In this document: in pieces, positions 6,552-15,042 of the stretch | Layout: each line of letters opens with the position of its first letter | How positions within the stretch are numbered: position 1 is the stretch's first letter | Assembly (NCBI GenBank): GCA_016935885.1 | Contig: JAFGQA010000169.1 | Location: 1-20,300, forward strand | Direction of reading: 5' to 3' | DNA: 20,300 nucleotides | Source: Phycisphaerae bacterium | Lineage (GTDB): Bacteria; Planctomycetota; Phycisphaerae; UBA1845; UTPLA1 | Made by a program: the position numbers and the translations under genes | Notes under the pieces: generated by a model | The model's database searches: none | The model's input: the letters and a program-made list of their open reading frames with translations, nothing else | Told to the model about the DNA's origin: nothing

Positions 6552-8807
6552 TCAAAGGGTCCCATCCAGACACTCGATGACCGTGATGGCCGCCCCGTTG
6601 ACGACCTCCTCCACATCGCATGACGGATGCAGCACGTTGATCGGCTTGCTAAAGCCGAGCGTGAGCGGCCCGATCGACTCGGCGCCTCCGATGCGGTGGA
6701 GCAGCTTGGCGGCGGCATTGCCGGCGGCCAGGTTAGGGAAGATGAGCACATTTGCCGGCCCCTTCAACTCGCAGAACGGGAAGGTGCTCTCCTGAATCGA
6801 AGCACATACGGCGGTATCGGCCTGCATTTCGCCTTCGATGCAGAGGTCTGGATCGGTCTGGCGGACGATTTCCACGGCGCGGCGAACCGCCTCGGCCCGT
6901 GGAGAATGGACGCTGCCGAAGTTGCTGAACGACAGCATCGCGACGCGCGGCGTGTGGTTGAAGTACCTTGCGACCGACGCGGACATCAGCGCCGCTTCCG
7001 CAAGATCTTCCGGCGTGGGGTCGATCTGGGTGGTGCAGTCGGCGAGGAAGAACACGTCGCTTTTGGTTAAAATGACGAACAGGCCGGAAACGCGCCGGAC
7101 GCCTTCGCGCAGTGCGATGACTTGCAAGAGGGCCTGCATGACGAAAGGATGGCTGCGACTGACGCCGGCGACCATGCCGTCCACCTGACCAAGATCGAGC
7201 ATGAGGGCCCCGAGCCAGTCAGGACGCCCCGCGTAATACCACGCGTCAGGCCACGTGAGACCCTTCCGCTTGCGCTTGTCGTACAGGTGCTTGGCAAGTA
7301 CTTCGCGACCGGGGTGGTTCTTGGGGTGGATGATCTCGACGTCGCCCAGCTTGACACCCAACTCTTCCGCCCTGCCTCGAATCAGGGCCGGATCGCCAAG
7401 CAGCACGGGCTTGGCAAGACCTTCGTCTTGCAGGATGGGCACGGCGCGGATGATCCTGTCGCTCTCGCCGTCGGAGAAGACGATGCGCTTGCCGCTGCCC
7501 TTGGCCCGACTGCGGATCTGCCCCATGAATTCCTGTGAGCGGGACTGCGACGCTTCGAGGCGCTCGCGGTAGGCCTGCTTATCAGTCATGGGCAGGCGAG
7601 CCACGCCGGACTTGACGGCCGCCTCGGCCACCGCCGAGGCCTCCCAGGTCAGGACACGCGGATCGAACGGCTTGGGGATGATGTAGTCCGGACCGAACTG
7701 GAGGCGCTTCAGCCCGTAGGCGCGCAGGACGGAATCGGGCACGTCCTCCCGAGCCAGATCGGCCAGGGCCTTGCTGGCGGCAAGCTTCATCTCTTCGTTG
7801 ATCTTTCGGGCGCGAACATCGAGGGCGCCCCGGAAGATGAACGGGAAACCGAGGACGTTGTTCACCTGGTTGGGGTAATCGCTGCGCCCCGTGGCCACGA
7901 TGGCATCGGGGCGGGCGGCCTTGGCCACGTCTGGCATGATCTCCGGCGTGGGGTTGGCCATCGCGAAGATGAGCGGCTTGGGGGCCATGGTCTTGACCAT
8001 CTCGGCGGTGACCAAGCCGGCGACGGAGACGCCGGAGAAGACGTCCGCACCCTTCAACGCGTCGGCGATCGTCCGAGCGGACGTGTCCACGGCGAACTCG
8101 GCCTTGATGGGAGTCATGCCTTGTTCGCGCCCCTTGTAGATTACGCCCTTGGAGTCCACCAAGGTCAGGTTCTCCGGCTTGACGCCGAGGGCGATGTAGA
8201 ACTTCGCACAGGCGATGCCTGCCGCGCCGGCACCGCTCATGACGACGCGGACGTCTTCGAGCTTCTTGCCCGTTAGCAGGCAGCCGTTGACCAAAGCGGC
8301 GCCGGAGATGATGGCCGTGCCGTGCTGGTCGTCGTGGAAGATGGGAATATCCATCAATTCCTGGCAGCGTTGCTCGATGTAAAAGCACTCGGGCGCCTTG
8401 ATATCCTCGAGATTGATGCCGCCGAACGTCGGCTCCAGGCGACAAACCGTCTCGATCACCTCGTCGGGGTCCTGTGTGTCGATCTCCAGGTCGAACACGT
8501 CGATCCCCGCGAATCGCTTGAACAGAACGCCCTTGCCCTCCATGACCGGCTTGCCGGCCAACGGGCCGATGTTGCCCAATCCCAACACCGCCGTGCCGTT
8601 CGAAATCACCGCGACCAGGTTGCCACGCGAAGTGTACTCGTAGCACTTGTCCGGGTCTTTCTGGATTTCCAGGCAAGGCGCGGCAACACCCGGCGTGTAG
8701 GCGAGTGACAAGTCTCGCTGCGTAACGCACGGCTTGGTCGCAACGACTTCTATCTTTCCCGGGGTGGGAATCGAATGATACTCAATGGCTTCTTTGTTGA
8801 GATCCAT
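6552..8807 (-). CDS. maeB: NADP-type malic enzyme with C-terminal phosphotransacetylase-like domain
   Basis: This cytoplasmic enzyme oxidatively decarboxylates malate to pyruvate and CO2, usually with NADP. The 751 residues match the MaeB two-domain architecture. The malic domain (about 1-400) shows Y38-[26 protein letters not shown] (71-93), N132-L-E-D-I-K-A-P-E, D159-D-Q-H-G-T-A, the dinucleotide turn G192-A-G-A-A-G and A284-N-P-T-P-E. From about 425 to the end is a phosphate acetyl/butyryltransferase-like domain ([15 protein letters not shown]...), which in studied MaeB proteins is regulatory (acetyl-CoA sensing) rather than catalytic. ATG 8807 is preceded by GGAG at six bases; the GTG four codons upstream overlaps that site and is rejected. 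It converges on the PEP synthase/PPDK regulator gene. Confidence 0.95.
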   Translation of the reverse strand: MDLNKEAIEYHSIPTPGKIEVVATKPCVTQRDLSLAYTPGVAAPCLEIQKDPDKCYEYTSRGNLVAVISNGTAVLGLGNIGPLAGKPVMEGKGVLFKRFAGIDVFDLEIDTQDPDEVIETVCRLEPTFGGINLEDIKAPECFYIEQRCQELMDIPIFHDDQHGTAIISGAALVNGCLLTGKKLEDVRVVMSGAGAAGIACAKFYIALGVKPENLTLVDSKGVIYKGREQGMTPIKAEFAVDTSARTIADALKGADVFSGVSVAGLVTAEMVKTMAPKPLIFAMANPTPEIMPDVAKAARPDAIVATGRSDYPNQVNNVLGFPFIFRGALDVRARKINEEMKLAASKALADLAREDVPDSVLRAYGLKRLQFGPDYIIPKPFDPRVLTWEASAVAEAAVKSGVARLPMTDKQAYRERLEASQSRSQEFMGQIRSRAKGSGKRIVFSDGESDRIIRAVPILQDEGLAKPVLLGDPALIRGRAEELGVKLGDVEIIHPKNHPGREVLAKHLYDKRKRKGLTWPDAWYYAGRPDWLGALMLDLGQVDGMVAGVSRSHPFVMQALLQVIALREGVRRVSGLFVILTKSDVFFLADCTTQIDPTPEDLAEAALMSASVARYFNHTPRVAMLSFSNFGSVHSPRAEAVRRAVEIVRQTDPDLCIEGEMQADTAVCASIQESTFPFCELKGPANVLIFPNLAAGNAAAKLLHRIGGAESIGPLTLGFSKPINVLHPSCDVEEVVNGAAITVIECLDGTL

Positions 8808-8936
8808 CAGGTGCTCCACAACAGGTGCTATAACACGTGCTCATCCATCTACATTCTCACACATGGCGATCGCGATGCTTCAACGCGGTATTGTGGGCGT
8901 TCCGCCGAAGGCGTGCAAGCGTCCCCGAATCCAGCT

Positions 8937-9135
8937 TCGCCGGCTTGGCCCACGTCAGCCACCTGGCACGCGCGGCGGGTGGCACTGGCAGCTTGCCTGC
9001 CAGTGTGCATGCCCCATGCGCCCACCGGAGAGACCGCACGGGCGGGCAAGCGGCCCGTGGCCCCCAGACTCCAATGCCGCCGGAAGTGTCACGGACCCTC
9101 GTCGACTTGGCCGACGTCAGCCACCTGGCGCGGGC
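8937..9135. repeat. Pair of 37-bp direct repeats flanking a family A2 element
   Basis: The 37 bases before the element (8937-8973) and the 37 after it (9099-9135) align with 32 of 37 identical, sharing the core ACGTCAGCCACCTGGC. The match begins exactly at the element boundary on the right. The right copy includes the last codons and stop of the kinase-like gene ending at 9117, so the left copy is a displaced duplicate of a gene end. Confidence 0.7.
8974..9098. mobile_element. Family A2 element beside the cytidylate-kinase-like gene
   Basis: This 125-bp copy begins GGCGGGTGGCAC and ends GTCACGGACCC. It is about 95% identical by eye to the copy at 2152-2276 and has the same two hairpins. It ends 18 bp past the stop of the minus-strand gene at 9117 and fills most of the 309-bp gap between that gene and the maeB start. 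No other gene is seen in the gap. Confidence 0.75.
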
Positions 9136-9851
9136 GGGCGTTTGGCGATCACCCCCCGAGCACGCAACGCTGACATGATCAAATCGACCGTTGCCTCCAC
9201 CGAGAACCGCTCCATGTTGACGACCAGGTCCTGGACCGTCTCGTCCGCCAGCCCAACGTGGAAGTGATTCCGCACGAATCTCTCCCTTTCCTCCTCGATC
9301 TGCTCCACTTCCCGGGCCACCTTCTCCACCGGCAAGCCCTTCAGCCTGGCGTAGCTCTCCAGGCAGAATGCCCTCGGAGCGGTGAGCCTGACTCTCAGTC
9401 CGATGTCCCGTGGAAGAAACAGGTGCGTCGCCCTGCCGACGAAGATGGCATGACCCTGCCGGGCAATGGAAAGCACGGTCGACGTCAGCCGACGAAAATA
9501 GTCGTCTTTGTCCAGTCGCCCGAGCGTCAGGCCCCGCATGAAGCCCTCCAGCCATCCGATGTCACGACCGTCCAGGTTGTTGTACAAGCGACGCCGATAG
9601 TCGTCGTTACCCGCCATCGCCTGCAGAATCTGCTTGTCGAACAACACCCATCCAAGCCTGTCGTGCAATAGCGTCGCAACCTTGCGCGCCGGCAGGCCAA
9701 CGGCACGCGATATGGCAATGAAGTCCGCGACGGGCCTCTCCTCACTGACGGGGACCGCGCTCTTCTGCGCCTGGGCGATCTCCCAATTCCGCAACTGCTT
9801 CTCGACCAGTTGGGACAACTCGCGACTGATCGGCGTCTTCTCAGGAGACAT
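9117..9851 (-). CDS. Cytidylate-kinase-like family protein with degenerate P-loop
   Basis: The 244 residues follow the plan of the cytidylate-kinase-like family: an N-terminal helical lead (VEKQLRNWEIAQAQ, 16-29), an I-S-R strand start (47-49), RLGWVLFDKQIL (65-76), and H134-A-I-F-V-G-R-A-T-H-L-F-L followed by LRVRLTAPRAFCLES. Where relatives have a glycine-rich nucleotide loop of the form SRxxGxGGxxIA, this protein reads S48-R-A-V-G-L-P-A-R-K-V-A, keeping one glycine only. Phosphate binding may therefore be weakened or lost; a regulatory or pseudokinase role is inference. ATG 9851 has GAGG six bases upstream; the TTG four codons earlier is rejected. Substrate unknown. An A2 element lies just after the stop. 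Confidence 0.75.
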   Translation of the reverse strand: MSPEKTPISRELSQLVEKQLRNWEIAQAQKSAVPVSEERPVADFIAISRAVGLPARKVATLLHDRLGWVLFDKQILQAMAGNDDYRRRLYNNLDGRDIGWLEGFMRGLTLGRLDKDDYFRRLTSTVLSIARQGHAIFVGRATHLFLPRDIGLRVRLTAPRAFCLESYARLKGLPVEKVAREVEQIEEERERFVRNHFHVGLADETVQDLVVNMERFSVEATVDLIMSALRARGVIAKRPPAPGG

Positions 9852-10117
9852 CGAACACCTCAAGAAGCTCTCGGCTACCGGTCGTCAAGAACCGGAGTAG
9901 CATGGGCCTACTCGTGCACGCGTGCCCCTCCGCCTGACAGTCGTGCCGCTTGCGGGACTCGCTGTCAACTCAACTCAACAGGGCGAGGTCGCCAGGCTGG
10001 AGCCCAATGGAACCCAGCCCGAGCTTGCCGGGGGACACTTGTGTGTTCCATGCGAGCGCCCCCCCGACCAAGGCCGGGGCTCCTGGACGCGATCGCCTCT
10101 ACTTCTGCCCAGCGGTG
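9852..10117. other. Intergenic stretch with no supported gene
   Basis: These 266 bases, between the kinase-like gene start and the family B element, contain no frame with a plausible start and no tRNA-like fold. A stretch around 10018-10055 (CCCGAGCTTGCCGGGGG...GTGTGTTCCA) weakly resembles the family D sequence at 13878-13912 and may be its relic. The promoter of the kinase-like gene should lie near 9860-9920, but no clear hexamers are visible. Confidence 0.4.
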
Positions 10118-10249
10118 CTAGTACGGCGTTTCACAAATAGAACGACTGTCCGCTCTGCCGAGAATCCTTTCTCGGCACCGGCTTCAGGACCGAGAAAGGA
10201 TTCTCGGTCCAGCAATCGTGGTCGCGTTTCCTGTGAAACGCGGTGCTAG
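10118..10249. mobile_element. Family B CTAG-bounded triple-hairpin element, copy 1
   Basis: The 132-bp element has inverted ends CTAGTACGGCGTTTCACA and (reverse complement of the right end) CTAGCACCGCGTTTCACA. Inside are CCGAGAA-TCCT-TTCTCGG (10158-10175) and CCGAGAA-AGGA-TTCTCGG (10190-10207): each is a 7-bp hairpin with a tetraloop, and the two 18-mers are also perfect reverse complements of each other. A third hairpin (CGCGTTTC/GAAACGCG) lies near 10223-10242. The right-end CTAG contains the TAG stop of nifJ on the minus strand. An equal-length inverted copy is at 14565-14696 and a partial one at 20207-20300. Confidence 0.8.
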
Positions 10250-13200
10250 TTGTCACCACCTTCATCGCCGCTACCGTCCTTCCCCTCGCTTACCACACGG
10301 ATCGACGCCAACTGCTCATACATGTTCCAACGCGCCAGGGCGTCCTGCTGTGCCAACGCCAGCAAGCGCTTGGCTTCCTCCGGCTTGCTCGTGGTCAGCG
10401 TCTTGAAGCGCGTCTGGTTATAGGCGAACTCCTCGTACGGAATCGACGGCTTCTTCGAGTCAAGCTGCAACGGGTTCCTGCCCTGCGCCGCCAGGTCGGG
10501 ATTATAGCGAAACAACGGGAAATGCCCACTTTGAACGGCTTGCCTGTGCGTGTCGAGGCCCTTCCGCATGTTGATCCCATGGGCGATGCAGTGGCTGTAC
10601 GCGATGATCAGCGATGGCCCATGGTAGGCTTCGGCCTCGATGAAAGCCCTGACAGTCTGGGCATCGTTGGCCCCCATCGCGACGGTCGCCACGAACACGC
10701 TACCGTATGTCATGGCCATCATCGCCAGGTCCTTCTTCGCTTGCGGCTTCCCGCCGAAGGCAAACTTCGCCACCGCGCCGCGCGGCGTGGACTTCGAACA
10801 CTGCCCACCGGTATTCGAGTAGACCTCCGTATCGAGCACCAGGATGTTCACATTGCGGCCGCAAGCCAACACGTGATCCAAACCGCCGTAGCCTATGTCA
10901 TAGGCCCAGCCGTCACCACCGATGATCCAAACGCTCTTCTTGACCAGGACATCGGCAAGGTCCAGGAGCCTCCGGGCCTCCGGCGAGCCCACGTCTTGCA
11001 GCTTCTCCTTCAGGCTCGCCACGCGCTCGCGCTGTTCGCTAATCCCGGCTTCGTTGGATTGGTCGGCATTCAACAGGCCATCGGCCAAGTCCGTCCCGAT
11101 CGTATCCGCCAGTTGCGCGACCAGCTCGCGGGCGAACTCGTTGTGCTTGTCGAGCGTCAAGCGGTAGCCAAACCCGAATTCCGCATTGTCCTCGAACAGC
11201 GAATTGCACCACGTCGGGCCGCGACCGTTGGGGTCCTTTCCCCACGGCGCGGTGGGCAGGTTTCCGCCGTAGATGGACGAGCAGCCCGTCGCGTTCGACA
11301 TGATGGCCCGATCGCCGAACAACTGCGTCAACAGCTTGATGTACGGCGTCTCACCGCAACCGGCGCAGGCGCCGGAGTACTCAAACAAGGGCTGCAAGTA
11401 CTGCGAACCCTTGACCGTGTTGACCTTGACGCGGCGTCGGTCGATCTCGGGCAACGCCAGGAAGAAGTCGTAACATTCACGCTCGCTCTCGCGCAGCGGC
11501 GGCTGGAAGGCCATGTTGATGGCCTTGCGCCCGGGTTCCTTCTTGTCCTTGGCCGCACAGGCCTCGATGCACATGCCGCAGCCGGTGCAGTCCTCGGGCG
11601 CGACCTGCACCGTCATCATCAAGCCTTCGAACTCCTTGCCGCGCGCCTGGGCCGATTTGAACGTGGGGGGTGCCTTTTCAAGACAGCTTGGTTCGTACGC
11701 CTTCAGCCGGATGGCCGCGTGCGGGCAGACGATCGCGCATTTCCCGCATTGGATGCAAAGATCCGGAACCCAAACGGGGATCTCCAAGGCGATGTTTCGC
11801 TTCTCCCACTTCGTTGTCTGTGTGGGGAACGTGCCATCATTGGGCATGGCGCTGGTGGGAATCGAGTCACCCCGGCCGGCGATAATCTCGCCGATGACCT
11901 TCCGCACGAATTCCGGTGCCTCCTCGGGCACCGGCGGCGGCACGTTCAGCGTGCTGGTCGCCTGGCCGGGAACGGGGATCTCGTACAAGTGGGCCAGCGT
12001 CTGATCGACAGCCTCCCAGTTCTTCTCGACAACGTCTTGGCCCTTCGCGCCGTAGGTCTTCTTGATCGCGCCCTTGATGGCTTCGATGGCTTCATCCTTC
12101 GGAAGCACCCCGGAGATCGCGAAAAAGCACGTCTGCATGATCGTGTTGATCCGCGCGCCCATGCCGGTTTCCTTGGCCACCTTGTAGGCGTCGATTGCAT
12201 AGACCTTGATCTTCTTGTCGATGATCTGCTGCTGAACGCTACGCGGGATCTTGTCCCACGTCTCCTCCTTCGCGTACGGACTGTTCAGCAGGAACGTCGC
12301 CCCGTCCACGGCGCTCGCGAGCATGTCGTACCGCTCGAGGAACATGAACGCGTGGCAGGCAATGAAGTTCGCCGTACTGACGAGATACGTCGACTTGATC
12401 TCCTTGGGCCCGAACCGCAGGTGCGAAACCGTCACCGAACCGGCTTTTCTCGAATCATAGACGAAGTAGCCCTGACTGTAGTTGTCTGTGCCCTCACCGA
12501 TAATCTTGATCGAGTTCTTGTTTGCACCGACGGTCCCATCGGCCCCCAACCCATAGAACATCGCCCGGACCACGTTGTCGCCCTCGGTGACGAAGCTGGG
12601 ATCGTATTCGAGACTGGAATGCGTCACGTCTTCGTTGATGCCGACGGTGAAGTGATTCTTCGGCTTGTCCTTCGCTAGCTCGTCGAAGACGCCCTTGACC
12701 ATCGCCGGCGTGAATTCCTTGGACGACAAGCCGTATCGCCCGCCAACCACGCGGGGCGCCACAGGCAGCGGCAGTCTGCCCTCGGCGTGGGCCTCGCTAA
12801 CGGCGGTGACAACATCCTTGTACATCGGCTCGCCCTCGGCGCCTGGCTCCTTCGTGCGATCCAGAACGGCGATCGACTTAACGGTCTTCGGCAACGCACC
12901 GAGGAACCGGGCCGAGTCAAACGGCCGATAGAGGCGGACCTTCAGCACGCCGACTTTCTCGCCGCGCTGCGTCATGTAGTCCACCACCTCGTGTGCCGTC
13001 TCCACTGCCGACCCCATCAAGACGATGACGCGATCGGCGTCCGGGGCCCCGACGTAGTCGAACAGGTGATACTCCCGGCCGACAATCGAGGCGAATCTGT
13101 CCATCGCCTTCTGGACGATATCGGGGCATCTCTCGTAAAACGGGTTCACGGTCTCCCGGGCCTGGAAGAACACGTCGGGATTCTGTGCCGACCCACGGAG

Positions 13201-13845
13201 GACCGGCCGGTCCGGCGACATCGCCCGGGTGCGAAGCGCCCGAAGCAACTCCTCGTCGATCATCGCCCGCATGTCGTTGTGGTTCAGTTCCTCTATCTTC
13301 ATGACCTCGTGGCTGCTGCGGAAACCGTCGAAGAAGTGGATGAACGGCACACGAGCTTCCAGCGAGGCCGCGGTCGTGATGAGCGCCAGGTCCATGATCT
13401 CCTGAATGGAGCCCGACGACAGCAGGCCGAAACCGGTCGAGCGGCAAGCCATCACGTCACTGTGATCTCCGAAGATGCTCAGCGCGTGCGTGGCCACCGT
13501 CCGGGCGGAGACGTGGAAGACGGTCGGCGTCAGCTCACCGGCCATCTTAAACATGGTCGGGATCATCAGCAGGAGCCCCTGCGATGCGGTGAACGTGCAC
13601 GTCAGGGCGCCTGTCTGCGCCGCCCCATGTATCGCCGCTACCGCACCGCCCTCGCTCTGCATCTCGCACACAAGCGGAACAGTGCCCCAGATGTTCCGCT
13701 TGCCCTCGGCGGACCACTCGTCAGCCCACTCTCCCATGTTCGAGGACGGCGTAATCGGATAGATGGCGATGACCTCGTTGAGACCATGCGCAACGTGGGC
13801 GGCGGCTTGGTTACCGTCTATCGTGACCATGCGCCGTTTGTTCAT
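10246..13845 (-). CDS. nifJ: Pyruvate:ferredoxin (flavodoxin) oxidoreductase, single-chain
   Basis: This cytoplasmic enzyme interconverts pyruvate plus CoA and acetyl-CoA plus CO2, passing electrons to ferredoxin or flavodoxin through TPP and three [4Fe-4S] clusters. The 1199 residues match the full homodimer-type chain: the N-terminal domain (VTIDGNQAAAHVAHGLNEV, YPITPSS), transketolase-like and gamma domains, then a ferredoxin domain with C697-I-Q-C700-G-K-C703-A-I-V-C707 and C753-T-G-C756-G-M-C759-I-E-A-C763. The third-cluster cysteines are C827, C830, C855 and C1086; their spacing matches the Desulfovibrio enzyme as I recall it. TPP motifs GGDGWAYDIGYGG and SNTGGQ are intact. ATG 13845 has GGAGG nine bases upstream; an in-frame extension to 13902 lacks one. 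The TAG stop lies in the end of a family B element. It implies an anaerobic or fermentative capability. Confidence 0.97.
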   Translation of the reverse strand: MNKRRMVTIDGNQAAAHVAHGLNEVIAIYPITPSSNMGEWADEWSAEGKRNIWGTVPLVCEMQSEGGAVAAIHGAAQTGALTCTFTASQGLLLMIPTMFKMAGELTPTVFHVSARTVATHALSIFGDHSDVMACRSTGFGLLSSGSIQEIMDLALITTAASLEARVPFIHFFDGFRSSHEVMKIEELNHNDMRAMIDEELLRALRTRAMSPDRPVLRGSAQNPDVFFQARETVNPFYERCPDIVQKAMDRFASIVGREYHLFDYVGAPDADRVIVLMGSAVETAHEVVDYMTQRGEKVGVLKVRLYRPFDSARFLGALPKTVKSIAVLDRTKEPGAEGEPMYKDVVTAVSEAHAEGRLPLPVAPRVVGGRYGLSSKEFTPAMVKGVFDELAKDKPKNHFTVGINEDVTHSSLEYDPSFVTEGDNVVRAMFYGLGADGTVGANKNSIKIIGEGTDNYSQGYFVYDSRKAGSVTVSHLRFGPKEIKSTYLVSTANFIACHAFMFLERYDMLASAVDGATFLLNSPYAKEETWDKIPRSVQQQIIDKKIKVYAIDAYKVAKETGMGARINTIMQTCFFAISGVLPKDEAIEAIKGAIKKTYGAKGQDVVEKNWEAVDQTLAHLYEIPVPGQATSTLNVPPPVPEEAPEFVRKVIGEIIAGRGDSIPTSAMPNDGTFPTQTTKWEKRNIALEIPVWVPDLCIQCGKCAIVCPHAAIRLKAYEPSCLEKAPPTFKSAQARGKEFEGLMMTVQVAPEDCTGCGMCIEACAAKDKKEPGRKAINMAFQPPLRESERECYDFFLALPEIDRRRVKVNTVKGSQYLQPLFEYSGACAGCGETPYIKLLTQLFGDRAIMSNATGCSSIYGGNLPTAPWGKDPNGRGPTWCNSLFEDNAEFGFGYRLTLDKHNEFARELVAQLADTIGTDLADGLLNADQSNEAGISEQRERVASLKEKLQDVGSPEARRLLDLADVLVKKSVWIIGGDGWAYDIGYGGLDHVLACGRNVNILVLDTEVYSNTGGQCSKSTPRGAVAKFAFGGKPQAKKDLAMMAMTYGSVFVATVAMGANDAQTVRAFIEAEAYHGPSLIIAYSHCIAHGINMRKGLDTHRQAVQSGHFPLFRYNPDLAAQGRNPLQLDSKKPSIPYEEFAYNQTRFKTLTTSKPEEAKRLLALAQQDALARWNMYEQLASIRVVSEGKDGSGDEGGDN

Positions 13846-13865
13846 GAATCTGATCCTCCCAAGAA

Positions 13866-13969
13866 CTAGTCCCAAGAGCCCCCGAGCTTGCTCTGGAAAC
13901 ACACACTTCCTTGTCGCACAACCACCCCTTGGGAAAGCTCGGGGGCACTTGGGCGTGGTTGCCGGCTAG
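13866..13969. repeat. Family D inverted-repeat element upstream of nifJ
   Basis: Arms CCCAAGAGCCCCCGAGCT (13871-13888) and AGCTCGGGGGCACTTGGG (13936-13953) are inverted with 16 of 18 pairing. The unit is bounded by CTAG at 13866-13869 and 13966-13969 (104 bp in all). It begins 20 bp upstream of the nifJ ATG, so it overlaps the leader or promoter and could form a long hairpin in the transcript. The CTAG ends suggest kinship in mechanism with family B, but only one clear copy is present. Confidence 0.55.
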
Positions 13970-14564
13970 CTTGCTCAGAAGTGTTCGAGCAAGCCACGTT
14001 CCAGGGCGCCCTGACACGACTGCCCGTAAAGATAATGCCTCCCGGAAGATGCGGCAAGCGCTGTGGACTTCTGCACACCACGTGGTGGATATTCCACCGC
14101 GCCGGCGACCCCGGCAAGCATCCCAGACGGCACCCGAAGGAGCCCCGCGGCTTGATCGGGGCGGGATGCGCGGGCCCGCGATCACCCCGTCCTTTCTGCG
14201 GCGAAGACGCACCGTCCTTTGCGCAGCAAGGATGGTCATGACCGCCCGCTGCTCGGGCGCCTGCAACGACCGGCTTGAACAGCTCGTTCCCTTAGGCGAG
14301 CACCGGGCATGGACAGGACGAGGACGAGGATTCCAGCGGAATCGGACAGCCATCCATCAATCGATTCCTGCGCTATCCCGGATTGTTCTTTGCACTGCAC
14401 AACCTGGCATAAGGCGATGCAGCGTCGGGGCCCGCCCCCCGCGCCTGCATCGAGAGCGTTTCACTGCACCGCCTGCAGGGCGGGACGACACATGCAAACG
14501 GAAAATGCTCCAAGCGGAACTGGGTGATGTTTGAACGATTGACGGCCGCGTGTGTCACGGGCAG
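13970..14564. other. 595-bp intergenic stretch with no supported gene
   Basis: Open frames run through this stretch on both strands (for example 13911-14534 plus and 13811-14353 minus), but their products are Arg/Pro-rich, without domains, and neither has a convincing ribosome site. They overlap each other and the family D repeat. The sequence is GC-rich without a recognisable RNA gene. It may hold the nifJ promoter near its left end; no confident hexamers are seen. Confidence 0.5.
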
Positions 14565-14696
14565 CTAGTACCGCGTTTCACAGGAAACGCGACCATGATT
14601 GCTTGACCGAGAATCCCTTCTCGGTCCTGAAGCCGGTGCCGAGAAAGGATTCTCGGCAGAGCGTACAGTCGTTCTATTCGTGAAACGCCCTACTAG
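14565..14696. mobile_element. Family B CTAG-bounded element, copy 2 (inverted)
   Basis: This is the reverse complement of the copy at 10118-10249, with exactly the same length (132 bp). Ends are CTAGTACCGCGTTTCAC and (right end reversed) CTAGTAGGGCGTTTCAC. The three hairpins are kept; the first of the central pair has one changed base (GAGAATCCCTTCTC), which leaves the stem paired. It lies in non-coding DNA next to the 38-bp tandem array. Confidence 0.8.
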
Positions 14697-14724
14697 TCTG
14701 CCCGTGCGTCCATCAGGTGTGCGG

Positions 14725-14906
14725 GCACTGGCGGACAAGCCGCCGGTGGCACTCGCACGCCGGCACTGGCGGACAAGCCGCCGGTGGCACTCGCACGCCG
14801 GCACTGGCGGACAAGCCGCCAGTGGCACCCGTACGCCAGCACTGGCGGACAAGCCGCCGGTGGCACTCGTACGCCGGCACTGGCGGACAAGCCGCCAGTG
14901 GCACCC
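14725..14906. repeat. Tandem array of 38-bp hairpin units (4.8 copies)
   Basis: Units start at 14725, 14763, 14801, 14839 and 14877, the last being 30 bases long. Each reads GCACTGGCGG-ACAAG-CCGCCRGTGGCACYC plus a short joint, so every unit is a 9-bp hairpin. R is G in units 1, 2 and 4 (a T-G wobble on the plus strand) and A in units 3 and 5. The period is not a multiple of three, so the frames crossing it cannot be a protein repeat. There are no spacers, so it is not a CRISPR. The unit core is the GTGGCAC/CACTGGC hairpin also found in family A. Confidence 0.85.
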
Positions 14907-14935
14907 ACGTTGTTCAACCATCAGCAGAACCGGCT

Positions 14936-15042
14936 CAGGCAGCCCGCGGCAAAACCGTGGCACCGGCGCCAAAGCTGGTGGTTTCCACGGTCAGGAACGG
15001 CGTTTCCGAACCGCTGCTTTCCCTTTTACCACGGGCTGTCAG
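14936..15042. mobile_element. Family C element, copy 2, overlapping the RDD gene stop
   Basis: This copy of about 107 bp has a left end CAGGCAGCCCGCGGC and right end CCACGGGCTGTCAG, variants of the CTAGCAGCCCGTGGC end. The body matches 3823-3928 in the opposite direction. Its right end overlaps the TGA stop (complement of 15039-15041) of the RDD gene, so the element begins exactly where that gene ends. Confidence 0.7.

Noticed and set aside
7582..8730. 382-codon minus-strand frame inside maeB
   Set aside because: It overlaps maeB in another frame on the same strand and encodes an Arg/Gly-rich product typical of frame-shifted GC-rich DNA.
10243..12678. 811-codon plus-strand open frame opposite nifJ
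   Set aside because: It is antisense to a clearly real gene with intact catalytic motifs. Long shadow frames are expected from the strong G/C third-position bias; the product has no domain.
12787..13869. 360-codon plus-strand frame opposite the nifJ 5' half
   Set aside because: Same cause: an antisense shadow of nifJ with no recognisable motif.
13911..14534. Open frame of 207 codons upstream of nifJ
   Set aside because: Arg-rich product with no domain or ribosome site; it overlaps the family D repeat and a competing minus-strand frame.
14725..14906. CRISPR array
   Set aside because: Units are directly adjacent at 38-bp period with no spacers, and no cas genes are present.
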